A stretch of 64,000 nt of DNA from Thiomicrospira sp. ALE5 (GTDB lineage Bacteria > Pseudomonadota > Gammaproteobacteria > Thiomicrospirales > Thiomicrospiraceae), in the NCBI RefSeq assembly GCF_900112445.1, contig NZ_FOYY01000004.1, positions 1-64,000 of the forward strand. The letters are read 5' to 3'. The position numbers and the translations under genes were made by a program. Shown here in pieces: positions 8,478 to 19,124 of the stretch. Positions within the stretch are counted from its first letter, which is position 1. Each line of letters starts with the position of its first letter. The notes beneath the pieces are model-generated. The model was not told the DNA's origin. It made no database searches and was given only the letters and a program-made list of their open reading frames with translations.

Positions 8478-9557
8478 TTAAGGTAAATAAAGGTATTGGT
8501 ATCGCATGTAACTTAGGTTTCTATCATCCACGACCACATTAAGCGGTAAAGCCTGTTCAACGTTACGCAACATGACATCAAGGTCACCACGATAGCGAAT
8601 TACAAAGCTTGCTGCGCGACCTTCAACTTGTATTAAGCGAATTTGATCGAAAATTAACCTTGATTGGGCTAACTGCTGTTCAAAACTAGTTAGCGTCTTG
8701 GCATCGGGTATATCATTTATTTCTAGCCAAAACTCTGACATCAAATCGATGCTGGCATAATAACGTGCTGACTCTTCACGCAACACTCTATCAAATTGGT
8801 CTTCAATTAAGCTTTGCAAGGTATCACCTAACGCTAACTCCGACCATACCAGTTGCCCAGTCAATAGATCATAAAACTGGCCCCGTACCTGCACAACTTC
8901 ACCGACTACTTGAGCCGAAAGAACTAATACGTGACTAGCCGATTGAAACTGTGTTTTTAACTGCTGCAACTGACGCTGATTAAGATTTGAAGGCACTGGC
9001 ACCAATTCCAAAGAAGAGTAGGTGTTAGTGTCCCGCAAATATATTTGCGGCAAACCAATCATGTCAGGGTAGCCTCTAAAGTCGAGGTCTGGTCTAAAAC
9101 TTAACCCTTCAGCAGAAAAATCGGCACGAAGACCACTTTGCAACCAATCCCCAAGAACTAGAATAGTTGGACGTTCCGATTCAGGCCATACCGGAATAGT
9201 GGCTTGCTGTAACTGCTCAATAACTCTAGCCGAATTAAACTCAACACGAACATTCTGTCCCAATACAACGCCGTCTACTTGTCTATTGACCAGCTGATAA
9301 TTTCGTACCCAACTTCTTGGTTGTTGTATTAACGCTTGCACCGCTGGGTGCACTGTTATCTCAGGGTTACCTGACAACCTGACCGACAATACTTTAATCG
9401 CCTCGGCAAAATAATTATCTAACTCTGCTTGCTGAAAACTTTCGACCTCGATATCGACTGTGTAAAAGTCCTCACTAGCCTGTACAGGGGCAAACACCGG
9501 CCAAAACAAGATAAACAAAAACCCATACAACCAGGTAATGTTAGATAAACTTCTCAT
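8478..9557 (-). CDS. DUF2066 domain-containing protein, exported
   Basis: The protein is 359 residues with a signal peptide (about 1-27, GFLFILFWPVFAPVQAS). It belongs to the uncharacterised DUF2066 family, whose genes typically lie divergent from purM in gammaproteobacteria, exactly as here. The body has alternating beta/alpha segments and ends with VVVDDRNLSYMRYQYLYLP. No catalytic motif is evident. The location argues for a housekeeping envelope role, but no function is established. It shares a 117-bp intergenic region with purM. Confidence 0.85.
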   Translation of the reverse strand: MRSLSNITWLYGFLFILFWPVFAPVQASEDFYTVDIEVESFQQAELDNYFAEAIKVLSVRLSGNPEITVHPAVQALIQQPRSWVRNYQLVNRQVDGVVLGQNVRVEFNSARVIEQLQQATIPVWPESERPTILVLGDWLQSGLRADFSAEGLSFRPDLDFRGYPDMIGLPQIYLRDTNTYSSLELVPVPSNLNQRQLQQLKTQFQSASHVLVLSAQVVGEVVQVRGQFYDLLTGQLVWSELALGDTLQSLIEDQFDRVLREESARYYASIDLMSEFWLEINDIPDAKTLTSFEQQLAQSRLIFDQIRLIQVEGRAASFVIRYRGDLDVMLRNVEQALPLNVVVDDRNLSYMRYQYLYLP

Positions 9558-9674
9558 ACGTCTCTCAGAATTTTTAGTTACAATATAATAATGTTTTTAA
9601 TCAGACCCGTGCGGCAGATTTACAATATTCTGTTGCAAGAATTCATTTAATTAAAGTTAACTTATCAAATTACT

Positions 9675-10715
9675 ATGTCTACAAAACCCTCCCTAAGCTA
9701 TAAAGATGCCGGCGTTGATATTGATGCTGGTGATGCCCTAGTCCAAGCGATTAAGCCCATTGCTAAAGCCACTGCACGACCTGAAGTAATGGCATCTTTA
9801 GGTGGGTTTGGTGCGCTTTTCGAACTGCCCATTAATAAATATAAAAACCCTGTACTTGTATCAGGAACAGATGGTGTAGGTACTAAGCTACGTTTAGCCA
9901 TAGATACCGACAAGCACGACCAAGTAGGTATTGACTTAGTCGCTATGTGTGTAAATGATCTTATTGTACAAGGTGCCGAACCCTTGTTCTTTCTAGACTA
10001 TTACGCAACAGGCAAGCTTGATATCCACGTTGCAAAAGATGTTGTAAGTGGCATCGGAGAAGGCTGTCAACAAGCAGGCTGTGCACTTATTGGTGGCGAA
10101 ACAGCTGAAATGCCGGGAATGTATCCTGTAGGTGACTATGATTTAGCTGGTTTCTGTGTAGGCATAGTTGAAAAAGATCAATTAATTGATGGCTCAAAAG
10201 TACAAGCGGGCGATAAATTAATTGGCATCGCCTCGTCAGGCCCCCACTCCAATGGCTATTCATTGGTACGCAAAATCATTGATGTTAGCGGAGCCGATTT
10301 AAACCAAGACCTAAACGGCCAAAAACTGATTGATGCATTGATGGCACCCACCAAAATATATGTAAAGTCCCTACTGGAATTACTAAAAACAATTGACATA
10401 CATGGGCTATCGCACATCACCGGAGGCGGGTTAATTGAAAACCTACCGCGCGTGATGCCCGATAATACCTGCGCTAGGATTAACAGCCAAACTTGGCAGC
10501 GACCAGCGGTATTTGATTGGCTACAAGAACAAGGTAACGTTGATAACATTGAAATGCACCGCACCTTTAATTGCGGTATTGGCATGGTAATTATTGTAGC
10601 GGCTGATCAGGCTGAATCTGCTTTAGCACAACTCGAAGCGCTTGGCGAAACAGCGTGGATGATTGGTGACATCGTTCACTCTGATACACAACAACCCTAT
10701 GTAGAACTCAGTTAA
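9675..10715 (+). CDS. purM: Phosphoribosylformylglycinamidine cyclo-ligase
   Basis: PurM (AIR synthetase) closes the imidazole ring in de novo purine synthesis, converting FGAM and ATP to AIR. The 346 residues match the family: [16 protein letters not shown] at the N-terminus, [16 protein letters not shown] and [17 protein letters not shown] in the nucleotide region, and [11 protein letters not shown]. It starts the purM-purN operon with 6 bp between genes. No obvious ribosome-binding site precedes the ATG. Confidence 0.98.
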   Translation: MSTKPSLSYKDAGVDIDAGDALVQAIKPIAKATARPEVMASLGGFGALFELPINKYKNPVLVSGTDGVGTKLRLAIDTDKHDQVGIDLVAMCVNDLIVQGAEPLFFLDYYATGKLDIHVAKDVVSGIGEGCQQAGCALIGGETAEMPGMYPVGDYDLAGFCVGIVEKDQLIDGSKVQAGDKLIGIASSGPHSNGYSLVRKIIDVSGADLNQDLNGQKLIDALMAPTKIYVKSLLELLKTIDIHGLSHITGGGLIENLPRVMPDNTCARINSQTWQRPAVFDWLQEQGNVDNIEMHRTFNCGIGMVIIVAADQAESALAQLEALGETAWMIGDIVHSDTQQPYVELS

Positions 10716-10721
10716 TTTTGC

Positions 10722-11384
10722 ATGGCTTTTCAAATTGTTGTACTTGTGTCAGGTTTTGGCTCAAATTTACAAGCGCTTATCAATCAAGCCCAGCAAGAAC
10801 CTGACACCTTCAGTATTCGAGCGGTCATCAGTAATCGAGAACAGGTCTATGCTCTGGAACGTGCGCGTTTAGCCAACATACCTAGTTATGTTATTTCGGC
10901 TAAACCGGGTCAAACACGTGATGATTATGACCAAAAATTGAGTCAACAGCTTGACGAGTTACAACCCGACTTGATTGTAATGGCGGGTTTCATGCGTATT
11001 CTTTCGGCTAAGTTTACCGACCGATGGCAGCACAAGTTGATTAACATCCACCCCTCACTTTTACCGAAATACCCAGGCTTAAACACCCATCAACGCGCTA
11101 TTGATGCCGGCGATAGCATACACGGCATCAGCATTCACTATGTGAATGCTGAAGTCGATGGGGGGCCAATAATTGCTCAGGCGTCACTCAACATTACCTC
11201 AAATGATAATGCGGAAACACTCGCAGAGCGCATCCATCATCTTGAACACCAACTGCTGCCGGCTGTCGTAACGGCTATCGCAAGTAATAAGATTAGATAT
11301 AACAGTCATGCTCACCAAGTGATATTTAACCAAAGCCAGCTTATTCAGCCACTCTCACTTGAGATGCTTGCTGACCTCAATTAG
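10722..11384 (+). CDS. purN: Phosphoribosylglycinamide formyltransferase
   Basis: PurN transfers a formyl group from 10-formyl-tetrahydrofolate to GAR, making FGAR in purine synthesis. LVSGFGSNLQALI (the phosphate loop), AGFMRIL, and NIHPSLLPKYPGLNTHQRAI followed by HYVNAEVDGGPII contain the catalytic Asn, His and Asp of the family. At 220 residues it is of normal length. It is translated just after purM and shares its promoter. Confidence 0.97.
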   Translation: MAFQIVVLVSGFGSNLQALINQAQQEPDTFSIRAVISNREQVYALERARLANIPSYVISAKPGQTRDDYDQKLSQQLDELQPDLIVMAGFMRILSAKFTDRWQHKLINIHPSLLPKYPGLNTHQRAIDAGDSIHGISIHYVNAEVDGGPIIAQASLNITSNDNAETLAERIHHLEHQLLPAVVTAIASNKIRYNSHAHQVIFNQSQLIQPLSLEMLADLN

Positions 11385-11400
11385 CCAACAGGAGTAAACC

Positions 11401-12117
11401 ATGCGTTTATTTCATAAAGTCATCGGACTGCTACTTGTATTCAGTTTGAATACTGCAAACGCGACCAACACGCCTGATTTTGACGCCGAGTTTTCGGTTC
11501 GCGTTATGGGTATTAATGTTGGCACTGCCACCCAAAGACTTCAATGTGAAACAGGGTCTTGTATCTTAGAAACGAGTGCCATACCTGATCGCTGGGCACG
11601 CCGTCTTGCTAACGAACAAACCCATGAACGTATTAAATTAAACCTAACAACTAATAATCAACTTCGTTGGCTAAGTTACCACAAAACGCTAGAGCGTTAT
11701 CGAGGTAATACCGCACCACAGGTTACACACTTTTTTTGGGATCAAGCATCAGACCAAATATTAAACCCTGACCGCAATCAAAGCTGGCCTGCTAATGATC
11801 AGGCATTTGACATGATCTCGATCATTTATGCATTACGGCAGAACTTGCTTAACGGCCAACCTTACCCGACACTGTTTCTTCAGGAAGACAAGCGCCAGAC
11901 TCAGATAAATTTTGTAAAAGCCAACCTCGAAACACAGGTTCACACCCAGTTTCGAAGTAACATGAACGCCCGCTTCTATGAATGGGCATCTGAAGATATT
12001 CAGGTCAAAATATGGTTGCTTGATGCGTTGGATTTCTTTCCTGGCCGAATCGAACTTACCCATCAGGATAGTAACCGCAGCGTTATTCTTAGTTTACGAT
12101 CTGAACCCACTTTTTAA
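11401..12117 (+). CDS. DUF3108 domain-containing exported protein
   Basis: This 238-residue protein has a signal peptide (KVIGLLLVFSLNTANA) and a single DUF3108 domain (about 27-235), an all-beta family of unknown function often encoded after purN in gammaproteobacteria. The typical opening FSVRVMGINVGTATQRL is present. A good AGGAG precedes the ATG. It follows purN by 16 bp and is probably co-transcribed. No enzyme motif is seen. Confidence 0.85.
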   Translation: MRLFHKVIGLLLVFSLNTANATNTPDFDAEFSVRVMGINVGTATQRLQCETGSCILETSAIPDRWARRLANEQTHERIKLNLTTNNQLRWLSYHKTLERYRGNTAPQVTHFFWDQASDQILNPDRNQSWPANDQAFDMISIIYALRQNLLNGQPYPTLFLQEDKRQTQINFVKANLETQVHTQFRSNMNARFYEWASEDIQVKIWLLDALDFFPGRIELTHQDSNRSVILSLRSEPTF

Positions 12118-12133
12118 TGAGATTTAATTCAAC

Positions 12134-12748
12134 ATGAAACTTTCCGATCAAGACATTATTAGCGCATTAAAGCAAGGGCGAATCGGCATCGAGCCTGAAC
12201 CTGCTGCCAACAAAATTAAAGGCATTAGCGTAGATTTACGCTTGGACAATCGATTCCGCGTCTTTAACGATCACACAGCACCTTTTATTGATTTGAGCGG
12301 TCCGCGTGAAGAAGTGCAAACACTGCTCGATAAAGTCATGGGCAATGAAATTTTGATCGAGGATGACCAAGCTTTTTTCCTTCACCCTGGCGAATTAGCG
12401 CTCGCATCCACCTTTGAATCTATCCGCATTCCTGATGACTTGGTAGGCTGGCTAGATGGTCGTTCAAGCCTTGCACGACTCGGTTTAATGGTACACGTTA
12501 CCGCTCACCGTATTGATCCAGGTTGGCAAGGACAAATTGTGCTGGAAATTTTTAACAGCGGTAAACTCCCTCTTGCACTTAGACCAGGCATGGATATTTG
12601 TGCAATAAACTTTGAAACCTTATCAAGTCCAAGCACTACTCCCTATAACAAACGTGCCGATGCAAAATATCGTAATCAAAACGGTCCCACTGCCAGTCGC
12701 ATTAACCACGACCAACCTGACGAAAGACAACTTAATTTACTTGGCTAA
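12134..12748 (+). CDS. dcd: dCTP deaminase
   Basis: Dcd deaminates dCTP to dUTP, feeding dTTP synthesis. Matching features are [14 protein letters not shown] near residue 30, the substrate-binding core [39 protein letters not shown] (in parts) and the C-terminal lid [18 protein letters not shown]. At 204 residues it is slightly longer than E. coli Dcd (193). It follows DUF3108 by 16 bp; a hairpin overlapping its stop codon may end the purM operon. Confidence 0.96.
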   Translation: MKLSDQDIISALKQGRIGIEPEPAANKIKGISVDLRLDNRFRVFNDHTAPFIDLSGPREEVQTLLDKVMGNEILIEDDQAFFLHPGELALASTFESIRIPDDLVGWLDGRSSLARLGLMVHVTAHRIDPGWQGQIVLEIFNSGKLPLALRPGMDICAINFETLSSPSTTPYNKRADAKYRNQNGPTASRINHDQPDERQLNLLG

Positions 12749-12801
12749 CCCCAATGATATTTGGTTAGCAAGCTAATTCCTGATAAAATTAGTCGGGAAT
12801 T
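12744..12801 (+). terminator. Paired hairpins between dcd and apbC
   Basis: GCTAACC (12744-12750) pairs with GGTTAGC (12763-12769). A second dyad, AATTCC (12775-12780) with GGAATT (12796-12801), is followed by ATTTTA. This could terminate the purM-dcd transcript, but no long T-run is present. Confidence 0.35.
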
Positions 12802-12829
12802 ATTTTAGGGCTTTAACACGGGGCTATTC

Positions 12830-13966
12830 ATGGGACTTATTAGCAAACTACTTGGCAACAATGCCGCACCATCACTTGACGATGAGCAGCGCGTTTTATT
12901 TGAACAACATATTGGCCAACTGACTTTCCCCTTAACAGAGCAGTCACTCAATAAATCAAATGCCATTAAAAATATAGCGTTTAAGGATGGACGTCTTTCG
13001 TTCGACCTCATTTGGCCTTTTGCTGCAAAAACACTTCACAATCAACTTAATAAAACCATTGAGCAAGCTGCTAGCCAAATTCCAGGGGTGACTCAACTTA
13101 GCATCCAACCCATTACACGAATTCAAGCCTATCAAACTCAGCCCAGTGTGGCCGCACTACCCGGTATTAAAAACATTATTGCTGTGGCATCGGGTAAAGG
13201 CGGAGTTGGCAAGTCAACGACCAGTGTTAACTTGGCCTTGGCTTTACAGAATCAAGGTGCGAATGTGGGAATTTTAGATGCCGATATTTATGGCCCAAGC
13301 ATACCGACATTGTTAAAACTAACAGGAAAGCCGCAAACCAGCGATGGCAAGAGTATGGAACCCATGCAAGCTTACGGTCTACAAGCCATGTCTATTGGCT
13401 GTCTAATTGAAGAAGATACACCGATGATTTGGCGTGGTCCGATTGTCACACAAACCCTCACTCAATTGCTTAAAGAAACACGCTGGCAAGCACTTGATTT
13501 TCTTATTATTGACCTGCCGCCAGGAACGGGAGATGTCCAGCTAACACTTGCACAACAAATTCCGGTCACGGGTGCAATTATCGTTACTACCCCACAAGAT
13601 CTTGCCTTAATTGATGCCAAAAAAGCGGTTAAGATGTTTGAAAAGGTGAATATTCCTGTGCTTGGCCTTGTCGAAAACATGAGTACTCATATTTGTAGCA
13701 ACTGTGGCCACGAAGAAGCCATCTTTGGCCATGATGGCGGAGTCAAACTGGCTAAAGAATACAAGATCGATGTACTAGGTCAACTACCACTAAACATTGA
13801 CATTCGCTTACAAGCCGACTCAGGCTGCCCAACGGTAGCACATGATCCGGCACAGGATTTAGCACAGCGTTACATAAAAATCGCACACAAGCTTGGCGCA
13901 CAACTGTTGCAGCACCGAAAAAATTACAGCCACGCTTTTCCAAATATCGTAGTACAAAACAGCTAA
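12830..13966 (+). CDS. apbC: Iron-sulfur cluster carrier protein ApbC/Mrp
   Basis: ApbC/Mrp is a dimeric P-loop NTPase that carries and delivers Fe-S clusters. The N-terminal third (about 1-90) is a MIP18-like domain. It is followed by the deviant Walker A SGKGGVGKST, the switch segment DADIYGPSIP, and a CxxC in ENMSTHICSNCGHEE that binds the cluster. The length of 378 fits. Pairing with metG next door is conserved in gammaproteobacteria, though in E. coli the two are divergent and here they run the same way. Confidence 0.95.
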   Translation: MGLISKLLGNNAAPSLDDEQRVLFEQHIGQLTFPLTEQSLNKSNAIKNIAFKDGRLSFDLIWPFAAKTLHNQLNKTIEQAASQIPGVTQLSIQPITRIQAYQTQPSVAALPGIKNIIAVASGKGGVGKSTTSVNLALALQNQGANVGILDADIYGPSIPTLLKLTGKPQTSDGKSMEPMQAYGLQAMSIGCLIEEDTPMIWRGPIVTQTLTQLLKETRWQALDFLIIDLPPGTGDVQLTLAQQIPVTGAIIVTTPQDLALIDAKKAVKMFEKVNIPVLGLVENMSTHICSNCGHEEAIFGHDGGVKLAKEYKIDVLGQLPLNIDIRLQADSGCPTVAHDPAQDLAQRYIKIAHKLGAQLLQHRKNYSHAFPNIVVQNS

Positions 13967-13982
13967 CTCAGCAAAGCCCTAT

Positions 13983-14007
13983 AAAACCCTTTATAATTTG
14001 GGGTTTT
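13983..14007 (+). terminator. Hairpin between apbC and metG
   Basis: AAAACCC (13983-13989) pairs with GGGTTTT (14001-14007) across an 11-nt loop, followed by AAATTTT. It could end the apbC transcript. The loop contains TATAAT (13992-13997), which may serve as the metG -10 box. Confidence 0.45.
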
Positions 14008-14029
14008 AAATTTTAAAACGGATAATGTG

Positions 14030-16057
14030 ATGACTCAGGCCAGAAAAATCTTAATTACCAGTGCGCTCCCCTATGCCAATGGCCCAATTCATTTAGGTCA
14101 TTTAGTTGAATATATCCAAACGGACATCTGGTCGCGCTTTCAAAAACAACGCGGTCACCACTGTATTTATGTCTGTGCCGATGATGCCCATGGCACCCCA
14201 ATTATGCTACGTGCGCAGTCTGAGGGCATTAGCCCGGAACAGCTGATTGCACGTGTTTCTGAAGAACATCAACGCGACTTTGCCGGTTTTCATATTGAAT
14301 TTGATCAATATCACAGCACCCACTCAGACGAAAACCGCCATTATTCCAGCTTTATCTATAACCAGCTCAAAGCGAATAATCACATTAGCCGCAAAACCAT
14401 TAAGCAGGCGTTTGACCCGGAAAAAAACATGTTTTTGCCGGACCGTTTTATCAAAGGCACCTGCCCTAAGTGTGGTGCTGAAGATCAATACGGCGATAAC
14501 TGCGAAGTCTGCGGCGCGACCTATAGCCCAACCGAACTGAAAAATCCAAAATCAGTCGTGTCCGGTGCGACCCCGATAGAAAAAGACAGTGAACACCTGT
14601 TTTTTGAACTCGGCCATTTTGAGCCAATGTTAAAAGACTGGACCCAAGGCGGTCACCTACAAAGCCAAATTGCCAACAAACTCAATGAGTGGTTTGAGTC
14701 CGGCCTGCAAAAATGGGACATCAGCCGTGATGCGCCTTACTTTGGTTTTGAAATACCCGGCGAAGACAATAAATTCTTCTATGTATGGCTAGATGCACCG
14801 ATTGGGTATTTGGCATCATTTAAAAAATACTGCGACAGGAACCAAGTCAACTTTGATGACTACTGGGCCAAAGATTCTGACGCGGAGCTGTATCATTTTA
14901 TCGGCAAAGACATCGTCTATTTCCACGCCCTGTTCTTCCCGGCGATGTTAGCCGGTGCCGGTTTTAGAACGCCTTCGGCGATTTTCGCCCATGGTTTCTT
15001 GACGGTAGATGGCGCGAAAATGTCCAAGTCGCGTGGCACCTTTATTATGGCCAGCACCTATTTAAAACACCTTAACCCGGAGTATCTGCGCTATTACTTT
15101 GCCACCAAGCTCAATAGTCGCATTGACGACCTTGACTTAAATCTGGACGACTTTGTTCAGCGGGTTAACTCAGACCTGATTGGCAAAGTGGTCAATATCG
15201 CCAGCCGCTGCGCCGGATTTGTCAGCAAACGCTTTGATGGCAAGCTCAACCAGGCCTGGTCATCCGAGGCACAAGCGCTATTCCAACAGTTTGCCGATCA
15301 AGGTGACGCCATTGCCGAACTTTATGAAAAACGTGAATATGGTCAAGCGATGCGAGACATTATGGCGCTGGCCGATAAGGCCAATGAATATATTGCCGAA
15401 ACCGCCCCCTGGGTTCTAGCCAAACAAGAAGGCAAGGATGCTGAATTGCATGAATCGGTCAGTTTAGGCTTAAACCTATTCCGTGTGCTGATGATTTATC
15501 TTGCCCCGGTCTTGCCGGAAACCGCGCAAAAAGCACGCGAATTCTTTAACGAAAACGTATGGGACTGGAGCTCGGCCAATACACCTTTATTAGGCCACCA
15601 GATTCAAACTTACCAAGCCCTATTAACGCGTTTAGATATGACACAGGTAGACAAAATGCTCGAAGATTCAAAACAAACCTTACAGGCTACACAACAACCT
15701 GCGGCTGATAGTGCTATCGACCCGATTGCACCAGAAATCACCATTGACGACTTTGCTAAAATTGATCTACGCATCGCCAAGATTGTCAATGCCGAAGCGG
15801 TTCCGGAAGCGAACAAGCTACTGAAACTGACGCTTGATATTGGCCTGGGCGAACGCCAAGTATTTGCCGGCATTAAATCCGCCTATGAACCCGAAGACTT
15901 AATTGGTAAACTCACCGTCATGGTCGCCAATCTTGCACCGCGTAAAATGCGCTTTGGATTATCTGGGGGCATGGTGCTGGCAGCAGGCCCGGGTGGCAAG
16001 GACCTGTTTATCCTTAACCCGGATGACGGCGCTCAACCGGGCATGCGCGTTAAATAA
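14030..16057 (+). CDS. metG: Methionyl-tRNA synthetase
   Basis: This class I synthetase charges initiator and elongator tRNA-Met. Features are the HIGH-type motif GPIHLGH, a zinc-binding insert with [18 protein letters not shown] (four cysteines), the KMSKS loop [11 protein letters not shown], and a C-terminal EMAP-like tRNA-binding/dimerisation domain (about 570-675, [16 protein letters not shown]). Length is normal. The ATG at 14030 is preferred; a GTG lies one codon upstream. It is 12 bp upstream of rsxA and may be co-transcribed with the Rsx genes. Confidence 0.98.
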   Translation: MTQARKILITSALPYANGPIHLGHLVEYIQTDIWSRFQKQRGHHCIYVCADDAHGTPIMLRAQSEGISPEQLIARVSEEHQRDFAGFHIEFDQYHSTHSDENRHYSSFIYNQLKANNHISRKTIKQAFDPEKNMFLPDRFIKGTCPKCGAEDQYGDNCEVCGATYSPTELKNPKSVVSGATPIEKDSEHLFFELGHFEPMLKDWTQGGHLQSQIANKLNEWFESGLQKWDISRDAPYFGFEIPGEDNKFFYVWLDAPIGYLASFKKYCDRNQVNFDDYWAKDSDAELYHFIGKDIVYFHALFFPAMLAGAGFRTPSAIFAHGFLTVDGAKMSKSRGTFIMASTYLKHLNPEYLRYYFATKLNSRIDDLDLNLDDFVQRVNSDLIGKVVNIASRCAGFVSKRFDGKLNQAWSSEAQALFQQFADQGDAIAELYEKREYGQAMRDIMALADKANEYIAETAPWVLAKQEGKDAELHESVSLGLNLFRVLMIYLAPVLPETAQKAREFFNENVWDWSSANTPLLGHQIQTYQALLTRLDMTQVDKMLEDSKQTLQATQQPAADSAIDPIAPEITIDDFAKIDLRIAKIVNAEAVPEANKLLKLTLDIGLGERQVFAGIKSAYEPEDLIGKLTVMVANLAPRKMRFGLSGGMVLAAGPGGKDLFILNPDDGAQPGMRVK

Positions 16058-16069
16058 TTAGAGACGCTT

Positions 16070-16648
16070 ATGACCGAATACGTCATTATTTTAATTAGCA
16101 CCGTACTGGTCAATAACTTCGTACTGGTCAAGTTTCTTGGCCTGTGCCCGTTTATGGGCGTGTCGAAAAAAACCGATGCGGCGCTTGGCATGGGCTTAGC
16201 CACCACCTTTGTGCTAACCCTGTCATCGGTCATGAGCTACTTACTCTATACTTATCTACTTGTCCCTTTCGAGCTTGAGTACTTACGTACTATTGGATTT
16301 ATTTTAGCCATTGCAACAGTTGTTGGCTTTACTGAAATGGCAATTCACAAAACCAGTCCGGTGCTTTACCAAGTGCTTGGTATTTATTTGCCGCTCATCA
16401 CCACTAATTGTGCGGTTCTCGGAGTTGCGCTCCTTAATATTGGTGAAGACCATAACTTTTTACAATCAGCGGTGTTCGGCATGGGTGCAGCGATTGGGTT
16501 TACACTCGTCATGGTGCTTTTTGCTTCGTTACGTGAACGCATTGACGCTGGCGATGTGCCCACACCATTTAAAGGCGCGCCCATTGCCTTAATTACCGCT
16601 GGTTTAATGTCCCTAGCCTTTATGGGCTTTGGAGGCATGCTGCCATGA
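16070..16648 (+). CDS. rsxA: Electron transport complex subunit RsxA/RnfA
   Basis: RsxA is one of two homologous six-helix membrane subunits of the Rsx/Rnf complex, which couples NADH and ferredoxin electron transfer to ion movement or, in E. coli, keeps SoxR reduced. The protein is almost wholly hydrophobic and has the diagnostic [20 protein letters not shown] and [10 protein letters not shown] segments. At 192 residues it matches E. coli RsxA. It opens the rsxABCDGE operon, in which every junction is tight or overlapping. Confidence 0.97.
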   Translation: MTEYVIILISTVLVNNFVLVKFLGLCPFMGVSKKTDAALGMGLATTFVLTLSSVMSYLLYTYLLVPFELEYLRTIGFILAIATVVGFTEMAIHKTSPVLYQVLGIYLPLITTNCAVLGVALLNIGEDHNFLQSAVFGMGAAIGFTLVMVLFASLRERIDAGDVPTPFKGAPIALITAGLMSLAFMGFGGMLP

Positions 16649-17223
16649 ATGCATGGTTAGGCATTTTACTCTTCTTAGCCCTTGCGGTTGCGTTTGGCTT
16701 ATTGCTGGGCTATGCGGCGGTGCGCTTTAAAGTAGAAGGCGATCCAGTTGTTGAGATCATTGACCAGAAACTGCCGCAAACTCAATGCGGTCAATGTGGC
16801 TACCCGGGCTGTAAACCCTATGCCGAAGCATTGGCGAAAGGTGAAGCAGACGTCAATCTTTGCATTCCAGGTGGTGAGCCGACCATGCTTGAAATTGCTG
16901 AGATTTTAAAAAAAGACCCTAAGCCAATGGCAGCCGAAGCGACAGAACCCAAGCCGCCAATGGTTGCCTTAATTGATGAAAATCTATGTATCGGCTGTGT
17001 ATTATGTATCAAGGCCTGTCCGGTGGATGCAATACTGGGTGCAACCAAAATGATGCACACGGTGATTGCTAAAGAATGTACCGGCTGCGAACTTTGCATT
17101 CCAGTATGTCCAGTTGATTGTATTAGCATGGTCACTGAAGAAGTCAGCAGTAAAAACTGGAAATGGCCACAACCTAACTCGGTTACTCGAATCCCTGTTG
17201 AGGTAAAGGCGGTGGAGTCATGA
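16645..17223 (+). CDS. rsxB: Electron transport complex iron-sulfur subunit RsxB/RnfB
   Basis: RsxB passes electrons within the Rsx/Rnf complex. An N-terminal membrane anchor (about 1-25) is followed by a 4Fe-4S motif ([16 protein letters not shown]) and two ferredoxin-type clusters, [12 protein letters not shown] and [12 protein letters not shown]. The length of 192 is typical. Its ATG overlaps the rsxA stop (ATGA), and its own end overlaps rsxC. Confidence 0.97.
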   Translation: MNAWLGILLFLALAVAFGLLLGYAAVRFKVEGDPVVEIIDQKLPQTQCGQCGYPGCKPYAEALAKGEADVNLCIPGGEPTMLEIAEILKKDPKPMAAEATEPKPPMVALIDENLCIGCVLCIKACPVDAILGATKMMHTVIAKECTGCELCIPVCPVDCISMVTEEVSSKNWKWPQPNSVTRIPVEVKAVES

Positions 17224-19124
17224 GCACTAAAACTATGCGTATGAGTCAATTGTCACATCAATTTCTCACCAAACTAAGTGCTATTGTGCCGCTGGCAAAA
17301 CATTGGCTATACAAATTTCATGGTGGCATTTTCCCAGACTATCATAAAGATTTAGCCCTCAAACAACCACTTCGCCAAGGCTATATGCCCAAAAAACTGA
17401 TTCTGCCCTTACAACAACATATGGGTGAGCCGGCTACAGCTTGTGTTAAGGTTGGTGAGAATGTACTTAAATATCAGGTTATTGCTCAAGCGATTGAGCC
17501 GCGCAGTGTACCCTTACATGCCCCTACCTCTGGCAAAGTAGTAGCGATAGCGCCCCAACCCCTGCCTCATGCTTCAGGCGTGGCCGAAATGGCTATTGTT
17601 ATTGAGCCGGATGGCTTAGATGAAGCCTTAACAAATCCATTACAGCAAGATCAACTGCCTCCTAATAACAAACAAGACCCCATCGCCGCTTTCAAACATA
17701 CAATACTCAATGCAGGTGTGGTCGGCATGGGCGGCGCGGGCTTTCCAAGTTATGCCAAATTACCCAACCAACCAGGCCTGGTTAAACACCTTATTATCAA
17801 TGGTGCCGAATGCGAACCCTTTATCACCTGTGATGATATGCTCATGCAAACCCATCCGGCTGAAATACTCGCTGGAGCACACGCACTGGCAACCGCGTTT
17901 CAAATTCCAAATATCATTTTTGCAATTGAAAGCAATAAACCCAATGCAATTAAAGCTGTGCGTCACGCCATAGCTGGGCAAGCGTCCAATTCTGTCGTCA
18001 AGGTTCAACTCGTTGAGGTTGCCACGGTTTATCCAATGGGTGGCCAAAAACAGCTTATTCAAGAATTGCTTGGTCTTGAAATCCCCCACAACAAACATGC
18101 GATTGATATTGGTATTGTGATGATGAATGTGGCCACCTTGCGCGCTATTCATCATGCTATTAATTTAGGCTTACCCTCAGTATCACGTTTTGTGACCGTA
18201 TCTGGGCACGGCTTGAAGGAGCCTTTTAACATTGAAACGATGATAGGCACCCCTTTTGATGAACTTGCGATGCTGGCTAAGCCCGCCTCTTCCATCAACT
18301 ACTCTCTGATTATGGGGGGTCCGATGATGGGCGTGCGTTTAGTCAACAATCATGTGCCAGTCATCAAAACCACCAACTGTATTCTGGCGAACCCGCCAGA
18401 GCCGATCCATCAAGCGATGGCCTGTATTCGATGTGGTGAGTGTGCCGAAGTCTGCCCCGTCAACCTCTTACCGCAACAACTTTATTGGCACGCAAAAGCC
18501 CAAGAATTTGATAAAACCCAAGATTACAAACTCTTTGATTGTATTGAGTGTGGCTGCTGTGCTTATGTTTGCCCTAGTCATATTCCACTGGTGCAATATT
18601 ACCGGAATGCGAAAGCAGAAATTCGTGAACAGCACGCCCAAGCCGCACTCGCGGAACAAGCTAAACAACGACATGAAGCGCGCCTTGCTCGCATAGAACG
18701 AGAAAAATTAGAACGAGAAGCCAAATTAGCAGCAAAAAAAGCGGCCGTTAAGGCGCAGGCAGCCGAAGCCACCCCCAAAAAAGACGTGACAGCCGAGCCA
18801 GCTACTACAAAACTCTCTGCACGCGAAAAAGCCATGCAAGCGGCAAAAGCACGTCAAGCCGCCGCTGCCGCATCCTCTAAAAAAGCAGATTCCGCAGCTG
18901 TAAAATCCGAGCCAGCCGCACCTTCAGCGGAGGATAAACGTAAGGCTGCGATGGCGGCCGCAAAAGCCCGTGCCGCTGCTAAGCAGGCAAAACAGGCTCA
19001 ACAATCAGACAAAAAGTCTGCTACAGAGTCCGTATCTGTAGAAGATAAACGTAAGGCAGCCATGGCCGCAGCAAAAGCCCGTGCCGCTGCTAAAAAAGCG
19101 CAACAGGAATCATCCGATGCATAA
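17220..19124 (+). CDS. rsxC: Electron transport complex subunit RsxC/RnfC
   Basis: RsxC is the NADH/FMN-binding peripheral subunit. The core includes a glycine-rich nucleotide region ([15 protein letters not shown]), a SLBB-like part and two 4Fe-4S motifs, [12 protein letters not shown] and [12 protein letters not shown] (about 400-455). After residue 460 there is a long low-complexity Ala/Lys/Glu tail with two copies of [18 protein letters not shown], as in the extended RsxC tails of many gammaproteobacteria. It overlaps rsxB by 4 bp and rsxD by 8 bp. Confidence 0.96.
   Translation: MSTKTMRMSQLSHQFLTKLSAIVPLAKHWLYKFHGGIFPDYHKDLALKQPLRQGYMPKKLILPLQQHMGEPATACVKVGENVLKYQVIAQAIEPRSVPLHAPTSGKVVAIAPQPLPHASGVAEMAIVIEPDGLDEALTNPLQQDQLPPNNKQDPIAAFKHTILNAGVVGMGGAGFPSYAKLPNQPGLVKHLIINGAECEPFITCDDMLMQTHPAEILAGAHALATAFQIPNIIFAIESNKPNAIKAVRHAIAGQASNSVVKVQLVEVATVYPMGGQKQLIQELLGLEIPHNKHAIDIGIVMMNVATLRAIHHAINLGLPSVSRFVTVSGHGLKEPFNIETMIGTPFDELAMLAKPASSINYSLIMGGPMMGVRLVNNHVPVIKTTNCILANPPEPIHQAMACIRCGECAEVCPVNLLPQQLYWHAKAQEFDKTQDYKLFDCIECGCCAYVCPSHIPLVQYYRNAKAEIREQHAQAALAEQAKQRHEARLARIEREKLEREAKLAAKKAAVKAQAAEATPKKDVTAEPATTKLSAREKAMQAAKARQAAAAASSKKADSAAVKSEPAAPSAEDKRKAAMAAAKARAAAKQAKQAQQSDKKSATESVSVEDKRKAAMAAAKARAAAKKAQQESSDA
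18930..19093 (+). repeat. Direct repeat pair in the rsxC tail
   Basis: Two ~53-bp copies (18930-18982 and 19041-19093), offset by 111 bp, encode the same 18-residue unit [18 protein letters not shown]. Differences are mostly at third codon positions. The repeat is a natural site for in-frame expansion or contraction of the tail. Confidence 0.85.
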
